Positions 7,273 to 14,661 of a DNA stretch of 41,623 nt are shown here, in pieces; positions within the stretch are counted from its first letter, which is position 1; each line of letters begins with the position of its first letter. The position numbers and the translations under genes were made by a program. Origin of the DNA: Brachybacterium sp. YJGR34 (GTDB taxonomy: Bacteria; Actinomycetota; Actinomycetes; Actinomycetales; Dermabacteraceae); NCBI RefSeq assembly GCF_003347015.1, contig NZ_PNFB01000027.1, forward strand, positions 1 through 41,623. Direction: 5' to 3'. Under the pieces are notes generated by a model. The model was not told the DNA's origin and did not search any database. It was given only the letters and a program-made list of their open reading frames with translations.

Positions 7273-8226
7273 ATGCGTGCAGCGGACCGGATCGACTGGA
7301 TGGACGAGCTGCGCGGGCTCGCCGTCGTGCTCGTCCTGCTCCACCATGCGCTCACCATCCCCGGCGTGCTCGGCGGCACGGTCCCGTCCTGGCAGCCGGT
7401 CATGGAGGCGCTGGCCCCGTACCGGATGCCGGTGATGCTCGCCCTGTCCGGACTCCTCCTGCCCCGGTCGCTGGCGAAGCCGCTGCCGATCTATGGCGCC
7501 GGGAAGGTGAGCCGCATCCTCTGGCCGTTCCTGCTGTGGACGGTGATCACGAATCTCGTGCTGCTGACGCCCGGCACGCTCACGGATCCGTGGGCCTGGA
7601 TCGGGGGGTCGTGGCACCTGTGGTTCCTGGCCGTGCTCCTGGCCTGCTACCTGGTCGCGCCGCTGACCCGCTGGGTCCCGGCGTGGCTGTGGCCGCTGCC
7701 GATGGTGCTGCTCGCGCCGATCCCGGGGACGAACGCCTATGAGCAGATCCTGTGGTACGGGGCGTTCTTCCTCGCCGGGGCGGCGCTCGCGCGGCGGCTC
7801 GAGCTCTGGCAGCAGGTCCGTGCTCCGGTGCCGATCGCGCTGACGGTCGTCGCCGCGGCAGCGGGGGTCTGCGCAGCGGCCGGTCGCGAGATCGGTGCCG
7901 GGATGCTCCTGGGCTTCGCGGTGTCCGTGGCCGGGATCCTCGCTGCGGTGTGGATCGCGCCGCGCGTCCCGAGGTCCCGGACCCTGCGGGCGGTGGGCCG
8001 ACAGTCGCTCGTCGTCTACCTCGTGCACTTCCCCGCGATCGGCGCGGCGTACCTGCTGATCGGGGACATCTCCTGGTGGGTGCTCGCTCCCGTGCTGGTG
8101 GCGGTGGGCGGCGGCGCCTCCTGGGCGGCGACCCGGATCTCCGGGAGCCTCCTGTTCCGGCTGCCCGCCCGGAGCGAGCGAGCCCGTGCCGCCGTGAGGA
8201 TCGAGCAGGTCGTCCCCGGTCGGTGA
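7273..8226 (+). CDS. Acyltransferase family 3 (OafA/YrhL-like) membrane protein
   Basis: 317 residues. The N-terminus carries the family signature DWMDELRGLAVVLVLLHH, with the catalytic-type His pair, followed by about nine or ten membrane segments; SWHLWFLAVLLACYLVAPL in the middle and SLVVYLVHFPAIGAAYLL near the end are characteristic. These enzymes O-acylate sugars, peptidoglycan, lipids or antibiotics at the membrane; the substrate here is unknown. The start is fixed by the leaderless promoter at 7261. It stands alone, convergent with the CMD-like gene and separated from it by a strong hairpin. Confidence 0.88.
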   Translation: MRAADRIDWMDELRGLAVVLVLLHHALTIPGVLGGTVPSWQPVMEALAPYRMPVMLALSGLLLPRSLAKPLPIYGAGKVSRILWPFLLWTVITNLVLLTPGTLTDPWAWIGGSWHLWFLAVLLACYLVAPLTRWVPAWLWPLPMVLLAPIPGTNAYEQILWYGAFFLAGAALARRLELWQQVRAPVPIALTVVAAAAGVCAAAGREIGAGMLLGFAVSVAGILAAVWIAPRVPRSRTLRAVGRQSLVVYLVHFPAIGAAYLLIGDISWWVLAPVLVAVGGGASWAATRISGSLLFRLPARSERARAAVRIEQVVPGR

Positions 8227-8238
8227 GCATCGGCGCTC

Positions 8239-8274
8239 GCGCGATGCGGGCCGGCGCGATCTCCCGCATCGCGC
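8239..8274. terminator. 12-bp perfect hairpin between convergent genes
   Basis: GCGCGATGCGGG (8239-8250) pairs with CCCGCATCGCGC (8263-8274) around a 12-base loop. It lies between the stop of the acyltransferase (8226, plus) and that of the CMD-like gene (8288, minus). No U-tract is present on either side, as is common for actinobacterial terminators. Confidence 0.6.
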
Positions 8275-8287
8275 GCCGCGCGCGGGA

Positions 8288-8719
8288 TCAGGGGGCGGGG
8301 TGCAGATGGGTGGTGAGCCCGGAGATGTTCCAGGTCGTGATGGTGCCGATCGCGATCAGGAGGTCTGCCCGCCCCTCCTCGCCCAGGAGGCGGCCGGCCT
8401 CGTCCCACAGCTTGTCGGAGATCGGGTCGATGCCCTTCGTGAGCGCGTCGGTGACGGTGAGGGCGAGGCGCTGGGTCTCGTCGAAGAACGGGCTCTCGCG
8501 CCATCCGGCGACGCCGTAGATCGTGCGCGGGGGCAGCCCGTCCTGCTCCAGGTGGGTGGCGTGCATGTCGACGCAGTAGCCGCAGCCGTTGATCTGGGAG
8601 GCGCGGAGCTTGACCAGGCCGTAGAGGACGGAGCCCAGTGATCGGCGCAGGCGCCCGTCCAGGGCGAGCAGCGCCTTGAAGGTCTCCGGGGAGGCGTCGC
8701 GGGTGGGGGTGCGTGACAT
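8288..8719 (-). CDS. Carboxymuconolactone decarboxylase/AhpD-family protein
   Basis: 143 residues, ATG 8719 with AAGGAGAG upstream. The AhpD-like signature is complete: LVKLRASQINGCGYCVDMHA, with the redox CxxC pair and following His, near residues 36-55, then a helical C-terminus (AIGTITTWNISGL). Members with this motif are peroxidase/disulfide-reductase-like or of unknown redox function rather than true decarboxylases. It is on the same strand as the Rrf2 regulator, 71 bases behind it, and a perfect dyad (8736-8750) sits directly in front of its ribosome-binding site, so it is probably under that regulator's control. Confidence 0.9.
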   Translation of the reverse strand: MSRTPTRDASPETFKALLALDGRLRRSLGSVLYGLVKLRASQINGCGYCVDMHATHLEQDGLPPRTIYGVAGWRESPFFDETQRLALTVTDALTKGIDPISDKLWDEAGRLLGEEGRADLLIAIGTITTWNISGLTTHLHPAP

Positions 8720-8735
8720 GGTGCTCTCCTTAAAG

Positions 8736-8750
8736 GGATATTGAATATCC
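8736..8750. promoter_or_regulatory. Perfect 15-bp dyad, likely Rrf2 operator (CMD gene)
   Basis: GGATATTGAATATCC is a perfect 7-1-7 inverted repeat, AT-rich in a GC-rich background, immediately upstream of the ribosome-binding site of the CMD-like gene. A related sequence, GGATAGCGAGTGTCC, lies at 9279-9293 in front of the Rrf2 gene. Confidence 0.7.
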
Positions 8751-8790
8751 GGGTTTGGGTGGGGTGGTCGGTCGGTTCGGCCGAGTGGTC

Positions 8791-9270
8791 TCAGAGGTGT
8801 GTGAAGTGGCGGCGCGCCGCCGCGGCGGCGCGAGAGGGCGTGCGCTCCGCGAGGTCGCTGATCGTGGTCGAGGCCAGTTCGCGGCGCCAGGCCAGCTCGG
8901 CGGACTTCATCGCCATCGCGATGCCGCAGGGGCTGGTGAACTCACGCGCGGGGCGCTCGGCGTTGATCCCTCGCCGACGGATCTCGGTGCAGCGGAAGGC
9001 CTCCTCCGTGCCCTCGATCGCGGCGACCACATCCATCAGGGTGATCTCGGCGGCAGGACGGGCGAGCAGCAGGCCGCCGTGACGGCCGGGCACGGACCGG
9101 GTGAGCCCCGCCCGCGTGAGCGCCTGCAGCTGCTTGCCGACGTACGCCGGTGGGAGGTCGTAGACCTCCGCGAGTCGGGCGCCGGGGATGGGGCGCGGAT
9201 CGTCCTCCTCCAGCCAGTGCAGCAGCAGGCAGAAGTGCGCCGCCCACTCGACCCCCTCGTTCATCTGCAT
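8791..9270 (-). CDS. Rrf2-family transcriptional regulator
   Basis: 159 residues, the usual length. The winged helix is near residues 25-70 (LAEVYDLPPAYVGKQLQALT, then GLTRSVPGRHGGLLLARPA), followed by ITLMDVVAAIEG and the regulatory loop. Iron-sulfur Rrf2 proteins have three cysteines in this loop; here only two are seen (FRCTE and SPCGIA), as in a subgroup whose cluster status is unclear. It probably senses redox or electrophile stress and controls the adjacent CMD-like gene. The start at ATG 9270 lacks a Shine-Dalgarno and follows TATCCT by seven bases, suggesting a leaderless transcript; ATG 9264 is an alternative. Confidence 0.88.
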   Translation of the reverse strand: MQMNEGVEWAAHFCLLLHWLEEDDPRPIPGARLAEVYDLPPAYVGKQLQALTRAGLTRSVPGRHGGLLLARPAAEITLMDVVAAIEGTEEAFRCTEIRRRGINAERPAREFTSPCGIAMAMKSAELAWRRELASTTISDLAERTPSRAAAAARRHFTHL

Positions 9271-9277
9271 GCCAATC

Positions 9278-9293
9278 AGGATAGCGAGTGTCC
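9278..9293 (-). promoter_or_regulatory. rrf2 promoter with second, imperfect operator-like dyad
   Basis: On the minus strand TATCCT (9283-9278) is a -10-like hexamer seven bases before ATG 9270. GGATAGCGAGTGTCC at 9279-9293 matches the perfect dyad at 8736-8750 in 11 of 15 positions and overlaps this hexamer, so bound regulator would block its own transcription. Confidence 0.5.
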
Positions 9294-9513
9294 GGGAATT
9301 TGGGAATCGCCGGGAGCGACGTCGGTCGCTGCGTGTCCGGTGAGGGCGGGGTCGGTGCTGCCGTCGCACCCTGCGGTGCAGCGCTCGAGGGACCACATAT
9401 CAGCGGAATGCGTGGATGATGTCCGGAACAGCTGAAATACGCACAGGGCTCTCCTGTGGGGTCCGATGGCCTCAGGGATCACGCGATCGGCGTCGGCAGG
9501 CGGCGCGGCAGCC

Positions 9514-10158
9514 TCAGGGGAGGTCCTCGGCGCCGATCTCCCCGAGGTGCCGGCTCGAGCGCGTCGCCAGCAGGGCGCCGTGGGGGCGCGAACCGGGATC
9601 CGTGCGCGACTCGGCGTGGGTGACGGTGAAGCCGGCCGCGGCCACCTCGGCGCCGAGGAGCTCGACCGGCCAGTGGTGCGCGCTGGTGACCGCGTGATCG
9701 AACGGCGCGAGCCTCGGCCCGGTGAAGAAGCCGAGAGCCAGTGCACCGCCCGGGCGGAGGGCCCGGGCGAACTCGGCGAGCACCGCGGGAAGCTGGTCGG
9801 GTGCGGTGTGGATCAGCGAGTACCAGGCGAGCACGCCGCCCAGCGCCCCCTCGTCCACGCCGAGGTCCTCGGCCCGACCCTCGCGATAGCGCACGCCGGG
9901 GTAGGTCGCCCGGGCGCTCTCGACGAACGCGGGCACGGGGTCGATCCCCACGGCATCGAGACCGAGGGTGGTGAGGTGGTGCGTCCACTGGCCGGGGCCG
10001 CAGCCGACGTCGAGCACCGGGCCCTCGACGCTCCGCGCCCAGCGCTCGACCAGAGCGATGTCGGGGCCGGCGGCGTGGTCGATGCTCCCGAGAGCGGCGA
10101 TGTACTCCGCTGCTCGAGCGCCGTAGGACTTTCGGACCGAGGGGAGGGGGTCGCTCAT
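9514..10158 (-). CDS. Class I SAM-dependent methyltransferase
   Basis: 214 residues from ATG 10158, with GGGAG nine bases upstream. SAM-binding motif I is VLDVGCGPGQWTHHL (about residues 46-60), motif II includes AVGIDPVPAFVESARA, and the motif around LGGVLAWYSLIHTAPDQLP is typical of Methyltransf_11/25 proteins. The early region SYGARAAEYIAALG is common in small-molecule methyltransferases. The substrate cannot be told. It lies upstream, on the same strand, of the Rrf2/CMD pair but 243 bases away, so probably separate; that gap holds no gene I can support. Confidence 0.9.
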   Translation of the reverse strand: MSDPLPSVRKSYGARAAEYIAALGSIDHAAGPDIALVERWARSVEGPVLDVGCGPGQWTHHLTTLGLDAVGIDPVPAFVESARATYPGVRYREGRAEDLGVDEGALGGVLAWYSLIHTAPDQLPAVLAEFARALRPGGALALGFFTGPRLAPFDHAVTSAHHWPVELLGAEVAAAGFTVTHAESRTDPGSRPHGALLATRSSRHLGEIGAEDLP

Positions 10159-10303
10159 CGGATCACACTCCCACGAGGAGAGGACGGAGGGACGTCTGTC
10201 TGCTGCGCGGGTCCTCGGCCACGGTGCCGTGGCTTTGCAGGGCGGTCCGAGAGGCCTCGGGAGGAGTGACCCGGTCTGCGTCGATGCGCCGTGAACGTCG
10301 AGG

Positions 10304-11233
10304 TCAGACCGTATCGAGCGCTGCGACGTACTCATCCAGGTCGCTCGCCAGCGCACGGAGGCGAGAACATGCCTGCGATGCCTCGTGCGCGCCGAGTTCG
10401 GAATCCGCCCGCTGCTCGACGTTGAAGGCGAGCCAGTCGCTCAGCGCCTCCACCCAGCCGCCGAGGACCCACGGTTCGCCGGGGAGCGATGCGCCGGAGG
10501 CGGCGGTGTAGGCCGTGAGCGCCCGACGGAAGTCCTCGAGGCTCGCGGACCAGTCGAGAGCCAGGGTGACGGCCTCCCGGGTGATCGGGCGGGGGCCGGC
10601 GGCGTCCCAGTCGACCGCCAGCAGACCGCCTCGGGAGAGGAGGGTGTTCTTGGGGTCGAGATCACCATGGGAGTCGGCATGGGCGGCGTCCAGCGGACCT
10701 CTCGCCGCGGTGGCGGCGCCGAGGTGCGCGAGCTCTGGAGCGGCGGCGAGCAGCTGCTCGGACAGCTCGCCCGGCACCCCCGGGCGTCCGGCGAGGGCGG
10801 CCCATGTCTCGGCGTCCCGCGGGTGGTCGACGATCCGTCGGACGCTGGGTGCGCCAACCCGGTGGATTCTGGCCAACAGCTCCCCGGCGTCTTCCAGATG
10901 ATCGGCGGGGCGGGGACTGCTGCCGTCGACCCAGCGGTGGGCTCGCGCCCAGAGCCCGTCCACCCGGAGCAGGGCGTTGCCCTCGGGAGTCGGCACGGGC
11001 TCGGGGCAGGGGACGCCCGCCCGGAAGGCGTTCTGCTCGATCGCGAACGACGTCTCGATCCGGTCGCGGAAACCCGTCGACCCGGCATGGGCCCGCATCA
11101 CCTTGACAGCGACATCGCCGCTCGACGTGGTCACGTGCCACAGGTCGTTCGAGAACCCGCCCGCGACGGGGACCATCTCCTCGACCTGGCCGAGCCGGAA
11201 CCCCTCGGCGACGGTGCTCATCATCGATTCCAT
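10304..11233 (-). CDS. Aminoglycoside phosphotransferase-family kinase
   Basis: 309 residues with the APH/choline-kinase fold. The N-lobe has VAGGFSNDLWHVTT and a Lys in VAVKVMRA; the catalytic loop is HGDLDPKNTLL (Asp as base, Asn as metal ligand) and the following LAVDWDAAGP supplies the metal-binding Asp. Such enzymes phosphorylate antibiotics or ordinary hydroxyl metabolites; no evidence identifies the substrate. I chose ATG 11233 (MESMM); a GTG at 11269 is in frame and the real start could also be ATG 11224. It precedes the methyltransferase gene on the same strand, 145 bases apart. Confidence 0.85.
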   Translation of the reverse strand: MESMMSTVAEGFRLGQVEEMVPVAGGFSNDLWHVTTSSGDVAVKVMRAHAGSTGFRDRIETSFAIEQNAFRAGVPCPEPVPTPEGNALLRVDGLWARAHRWVDGSSPRPADHLEDAGELLARIHRVGAPSVRRIVDHPRDAETWAALAGRPGVPGELSEQLLAAAPELAHLGAATAARGPLDAAHADSHGDLDPKNTLLSRGGLLAVDWDAAGPRPITREAVTLALDWSASLEDFRRALTAYTAASGASLPGEPWVLGGWVEALSDWLAFNVEQRADSELGAHEASQACSRLRALASDLDEYVAALDTV

Positions 11234-11576
11234 CAGCCCGAGTCTCGTCGGGCCGGGTGCCGCCCACAAGCGAGATTCCGGAGCGCTCGGGGCCGGTCGA
11301 TCGAGGAGGAGGCGCCACCGGCGAGCGGCGAGGGGGACGCGCTGTGATCGTCAGGCCACCTCGGACGCCACCCGCTCCGTCGTCGGCCCTGAAGGCGGTG
11401 CCGCCGGACGCCGGAGGAAGAGCGCGACGAGGACCGCTGCGGGGAGACGGCGACGGCGGAGCAGGCGGGCCGTCCTGCGCGGCCACGGTCGTCGAGGGTG
11501 ACCGCGGTCACCCGTCCGGCCCGCGGCAGGGGTAGGGTCGGAGCGGAACTCGTGCTCGCGACGGAAGGGACACATC
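11234..11576. other. Intergenic region with an 18-bp perfect palindrome
   Basis: This stretch separates the divergent APH-type and LURP-one-like genes. Frames on both strands are open by virtue of base composition, but none has a ribosome-binding site or recognisable protein. The only clear structure is the palindrome at 11496-11513 and a TAGGGT -10-like hexamer at 11533-11538. Confidence 0.6.
11496..11513. promoter_or_regulatory. 18-bp perfect palindrome upstream of LURP-one-like gene
   Basis: GGGTGACCGCGGTCACCC is self-complementary with eight-base arms and a GC centre. It ends 63 bases before ATG 11577 and 19 bases before TAGGGT (11533-11538), so it would cover the -35 region. This is the position of a repressor operator; the protein is unknown. 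Confidence 0.55.
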
Positions 11577-12197
11577 ATGGGGTTGATGGACAGGCGGGCA
11601 GCCGCCGGAGCGCCGCGCCGCCGCCCGCTGGCCGGGGCGGTCGCCGCCGGGGCGGTCGCCGGGGTCGCCGCCGGCCGCTCCCGAGCTGCGCAGCAGGCCG
11701 TGGCGGGCGGATCGCGCTACCAGATGCGTCAGCGGATGTTCTCGATCGGCGACGACTTCGTCATCCAGAACGCGCAGGGACAGCCGGCGTTCCGTGTGGA
11801 CGGGAAGGCGCTGCGGATCCGCTCCACCCTCTTCTTCGAGACCATGCAGGGCCAGCAGCTGTACAAGATCCAGGAGCGCATGGTCCGGGTCCGTGACTCG
11901 ATGAGCATCCTGCGGCCCGACGGATCGCCGGCGGCCAAGGTGCACAACGCCTTGATCACGCCGCTGCGGGATCGCTGGCAGATCGACATCCCCGGCGGAG
12001 CCGGCCTGTCGACCAAGGGCAACATCGTCAACCACGAGTACCGGATCGAGCAGGGCGGCAGGCCCGTGGCGACGGTGTCCAAGCAGTGGTTCCGGATCCG
12101 GGATTCCTACGGCGTCGACATCGCGCCGGGGCAGGACGATGCGCTGATCCTCGCGATCTGCACCGTGATCGACATGATGGCCCACGAGGGACGCTGA
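11577..12197 (+). CDS. LURP-one-related (LOR/tubby-like) protein
   Basis: 206 residues, ATG 11577 with GAAGGGA upstream. After an Ala/Arg-rich N-terminus comes a LURP-one domain (about residues 48-200): YQMRQRMFSIGDDFVIQNAQ, then AFRVDGKALRIRSTL, YKIQERMVRVRDSMSIL, ISKQ-like VSKQWFRIRDSYGVDI and DDALILAICTVIDMM. The fold is a beta barrel around a central helix, related to tubby and phospholipid scramblases; bacterial members probably bind membrane lipids, but no activity is proven. The next gene follows after nine bases, so the two form an operon. Confidence 0.85.
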   Translation: MGLMDRRAAAGAPRRRPLAGAVAAGAVAGVAAGRSRAAQQAVAGGSRYQMRQRMFSIGDDFVIQNAQGQPAFRVDGKALRIRSTLFFETMQGQQLYKIQERMVRVRDSMSILRPDGSPAAKVHNALITPLRDRWQIDIPGGAGLSTKGNIVNHEYRIEQGGRPVATVSKQWFRIRDSYGVDIAPGQDDALILAICTVIDMMAHEGR

Positions 12198-12206
12198 GGA
12201 GAAGAG

Positions 12207-12992
12207 ATGACGTTCGACGAAGTAGGCCCCCTGCAGGTCCTGGCGGTCGGTTTCGGCCCCGTGGCGGACTTCACCGGAGAGATCGTCGCCGAGCTCGAGG
12301 CGCTGGTCGCCGGCGGCACCATTCGCGTGATCGACATGCGGTTCCTGAGCCGGGTGGACGAGGAGACGGTCGTCGACCTCGATCTCTACGATATGGACGA
12401 GGAGGACGCCGTCGAGATCGGCTCGGTGATCGACGCGCTGCGTGCGGCGGCCGGTGCGACGGAGACGGCGAGCGGCGGCGAGCTCGGCATCGGCGCGCGG
12501 GAGATCGAGCAGATCGCGCAGGAGATCCCGGTGGGCGAGTCCGTCGGCATCCTGCTGTTCGAGCATTCCTGGGCCACCCGCCTGAAGGCGGCCGTGCGGG
12601 GCGTCGGCGGCGAGATGATCGCCCAGGGCCTGCTCACCCCCGAGGCGGCGCTGATCGTGGGCGAGGAGGTCGCGGCGATCGCCGAGGCCGAGGCGTCCAT
12701 CGAGATCGCCGAGGCCGTGACCGGTGCCGCGCTGCTCGATGCGACGGCCGCGGTGGCCGAGGCCGAGGACATCAAGGCGGCAGCCGCGATCGACACCCTG
12801 CGTACGCTGATCGCCGCCGAGATCGTCTCCGACACCGCCGTGGTCGACGCCCTGGGCTCGATCGTCGATGCCGAGCTGATCAGCGCGGCCGCGATCGAGG
12901 CGGCCGCCGGCGAGGTCGCCGACCGGGCACGGGAGACCGACGAGGCGCTGGACGCCCTGGCGGAGGCCGACGGGCCGGAGAGCACCTCCTGA
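12207..12992 (+). CDS. DUF6325-family protein with Ala-rich helical C-terminal half
   Basis: 261 residues, ATG 12207 with AGGAGAAG upstream. Residues 1-145 match the DUF6325 pattern: GPLQVLAVGFGPVADFTGEI, then GTIRVIDMRFLSRVD, IPVGESVGILLFEHSWATRL and GGEMIAQGLLTPEAA. Residues ~150-250 are a run of Ala/Glu-rich amphipathic helices with repeated AAIEAAA- and VVDALGSIVDAEL-like segments, longer than in the short members I know. DUF6325 genes often sit near SHOCT-domain genes in actinobacteria; one is found here at 15332. It is co-transcribed with the LURP-one-like gene. Function unknown. Confidence 0.75.
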   Translation: MTFDEVGPLQVLAVGFGPVADFTGEIVAELEALVAGGTIRVIDMRFLSRVDEETVVDLDLYDMDEEDAVEIGSVIDALRAAAGATETASGGELGIGAREIEQIAQEIPVGESVGILLFEHSWATRLKAAVRGVGGEMIAQGLLTPEAALIVGEEVAAIAEAEASIEIAEAVTGAALLDATAAVAEAEDIKAAAAIDTLRTLIAAEIVSDTAVVDALGSIVDAELISAAAIEAAAGEVADRARETDEALDALAEADGPESTS

Positions 12993-13044
12993 GAGGCGCT
13001 CACCCGGCGCCGCCGCTCCTGATCGGGACGGGTGATGCGTACGG

Positions 13045-13773
13045 TCAGAGGGTGGCGGCACGCCGGGCCCGCCGCGGCGCGCCCACCCGTGCCAGCAGCC
13101 GGTCGATCCCCAGAGAAGCGAAGGCGACGGCCTCCAGGGCCACGGTCAGTCCCAGGGTCCACAGCACCACACCGCCCACGCCCCACCGGCCCACGTCCAT
13201 GAACAGATACGGATACGTGGCGCCATTGCCGAACGCGCCACCCAGGGCGCCGTAGAGGAAGGCGAACGCGAGGTAGACGTAGGGGATCGCCGGCCACAGC
13301 AGCGGGTCGAACCAGCGCAGGTGTCCCCGCGGGACGAACACCAGCCAGTCGACGATGACCAGGAGCGGCGTCACGATGTGCACCAGGTTGTCGGTGAGGG
13401 TGAACGGCTCGTAGGTGCCCGGCTGGGAGAAGGCGGCGGGGGCGAGCACGACCAGGTAGATCAGCATCGTCACCGTGATCGCCATCATCACGGCTGCGGC
13501 CCACCGTGCCGAGGGCGTCGCCCGCTGCGCCGCGCTCGTGCCGCGCAGGCTCCGCGCCAGGCTGAGCAGCATCCATCCCAGGCACAGCAGATTCGAGAGC
13601 ACCGTGTAGTAGAGCAGAGCCGACGGCGTCCAGTGGGCCGTGCCCGCTCCGGTCACCCGCAGCACGCCCCATCCGATGAGGAGCACCGCGAGGGTGCGGT
13701 AGACGATGCGCACCGGGGCCGCCCCGGAGGCGAGCCCCGTCGCGGCAGCGGTCGTCGGATCCGAGGAGGACAT
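13045..13773 (-). CDS. Pr6Pr family membrane protein
   Basis: 242 residues with six or so membrane segments: IVYRTLAVLLIGWGVL, LYYTVLSNLLCLGWMLLSLA, VMMAITVTMLIYLVVLA, NLVHIVTPLLVIVDWLVF, YVYLAFAFLYGALGGAFG and VVLWTLGLTVALEAVAFASL. The NxxHxxTPLLxxxDWLxF and Y-x-Y-L-F-M-D patterns mark the Pr6Pr family (related to FAR-17a/AIG1-like proteins), whose function in bacteria is not established. ATG 13773 follows GGGAG. It is convergent with the DUF6325 gene and divergent from the DUF1269 gene. Confidence 0.8.
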   Translation of the reverse strand: MSSSDPTTAAATGLASGAAPVRIVYRTLAVLLIGWGVLRVTGAGTAHWTPSALLYYTVLSNLLCLGWMLLSLARSLRGTSAAQRATPSARWAAAVMMAITVTMLIYLVVLAPAAFSQPGTYEPFTLTDNLVHIVTPLLVIVDWLVFVPRGHLRWFDPLLWPAIPYVYLAFAFLYGALGGAFGNGATYPYLFMDVGRWGVGGVVLWTLGLTVALEAVAFASLGIDRLLARVGAPRRARRAATL

Positions 13774-13903
13774 CAGCTGCTCCCGAGGTATGAGAGGGGT
13801 CGCGGGCGAGGAGCTCCCGCGTGCTCGATCGAGGCAGGCGCGGCGACCGTCGGCCGGCGCGCTCGCCCCGTCGCCGAGCGTATCTTCGCGTGCCGCCGCG
13901 TTT

Positions 13904-13920
13904 TCACCCGGAAGGGGCGA
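13904..13920. promoter_or_regulatory. TCACC-N7-GGCGA dyad (variant) upstream of DUF1269 gene
   Basis: TCACCCGGAAGGGGCGA has the same half-sites and seven-base spacer as the exact copies at 15813-15829 and 21049-21065, with one mismatch (C for T in the right half). It ends 64 bases before ATG 13985. TAGTCT at 13948-13953 is a possible -10, placing the dyad where an activator or upstream repressor would bind. Confidence 0.4.
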
Positions 13921-13984
13921 GGAGCGTGATCCGCCGCCGCGGGAGGATAGTCTGTGGAAAGAACCCCGAGAAGAAGGAGCCACC

Positions 13985-14476
13985 ATGGCAACGTTCACCG
14001 TCTGGAAGTTCGACGATGCGAACTCGGCCGACAAGTCCGTCGACCTGCTCAAGACCCTCCAGAAGGAGGAGCTCATCCGCGTCGTCGACGCCGCGACCGT
14101 CAAGTGGGAGAACGGCAAGAAGAAGCCCAAGACGACGCAGCTCAACAACCTGACCGGCGCCGGTGCCACCGGTGGCGCGTTCTGGGGCTTCCTGTTCGGC
14201 CTGATCTTCTTCGTCCCGCTGCTCGGCGCCGCCATCGGTGCTGCCTCCGGCGGCGTCGCCGGCTCGCTGGCCGATATCGGCATCGACGACGACTTCATCA
14301 AGGAGGTCCGCAACGAGGTCACCGAGGGCACCTCGGCCGTCTTCCTGCTGACCTCGGACGCGGTCCAGGACAAGGTGAAGGATGCCTTCGGCCAGTCCGG
14401 CCTGCACCCGCACCTGGTGCACACCAACCTCTCCAACGAGCAGGAGCAGGCTCTCCGCCTCGCGTTCGTGGACTGA
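13985..14476 (+). CDS. DUF1269-domain membrane-associated protein
   Basis: 163 residues, ATG 13985 with GAAGAAGGAG upstream. N-terminal region ATFTVWKFDDANSADKSVDL, then VVDAATVKWENGKKKPKT and a glycine-rich double hydrophobic segment (TGGAFWGFLFGLIFFVPLLG, AAIGAASGGVAGSL), then DDDFIKEVRNEVTEGTSAVF with the LL-T-S-D end. This is the DUF1269 family, whose central hairpin resembles glycine-zipper membrane inserts; no function is proven. It is a single gene, bounded by two terminator hairpins downstream. Confidence 0.88.
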   Translation: MATFTVWKFDDANSADKSVDLLKTLQKEELIRVVDAATVKWENGKKKPKTTQLNNLTGAGATGGAFWGFLFGLIFFVPLLGAAIGAASGGVAGSLADIGIDDDFIKEVRNEVTEGTSAVFLLTSDAVQDKVKDAFGQSGLHPHLVHTNLSNEQEQALRLAFVD

Positions 14477-14493
14477 TCTCCGCGCCTGATCGT

Positions 14494-14529
14494 GAGATGG
14501 CGTCGTCCCCTCGGGGGCGGCGCCATCTC
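14494..14529 (+). terminator. Hairpin terminator after DUF1269 gene
   Basis: GAGATGGCG (14494-14502) pairs with CGCCATCTC (14521-14529), with inner pairing of TCCCC and GGGGG. It begins 18 bases after the DUF1269 stop codon. Confidence 0.65.
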
Positions 14530-14595
14530 GCTGTCCGGGACACGATGCCTCGGCAATGGGGCTGCCTCGGGCCAGGCAGCACCGCTCCACGCACG

Positions 14596-14633
14596 GCGAG
14601 GGGGCATCCACCACTCGGTGGATGCCCCCTCGC
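14596..14633. terminator. 17-bp perfect hairpin, bidirectional terminator
   Basis: GCGAGGGGGCATCCACC (14596-14612) pairs perfectly with its complement at 14617-14633 around a four-base loop (ACTC). It lies between the convergent DUF1269 gene (stop 14476, plus) and the 215-aa membrane protein gene (stop 14662, minus). Confidence 0.85.
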
Positions 14634-14661
14634 CTCGCGGTGGCGCCGGTGGAGCGGCCCG

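Noticed and set aside
10304..11233. APH-type kinase as an antibiotic-resistance gene
   Set aside because: The kinase fold is clear but the family also includes many housekeeping kinases; nothing in the sequence or neighbours points to an antibiotic.
11351..11578. 75-codon minus frame with a hydrophobic stretch in the gap before the LURP-one-like gene
   Set aside because: No ribosome-binding site, high Arg/Pro content, start overlaps the plus-strand gene's ATG; probably chance.
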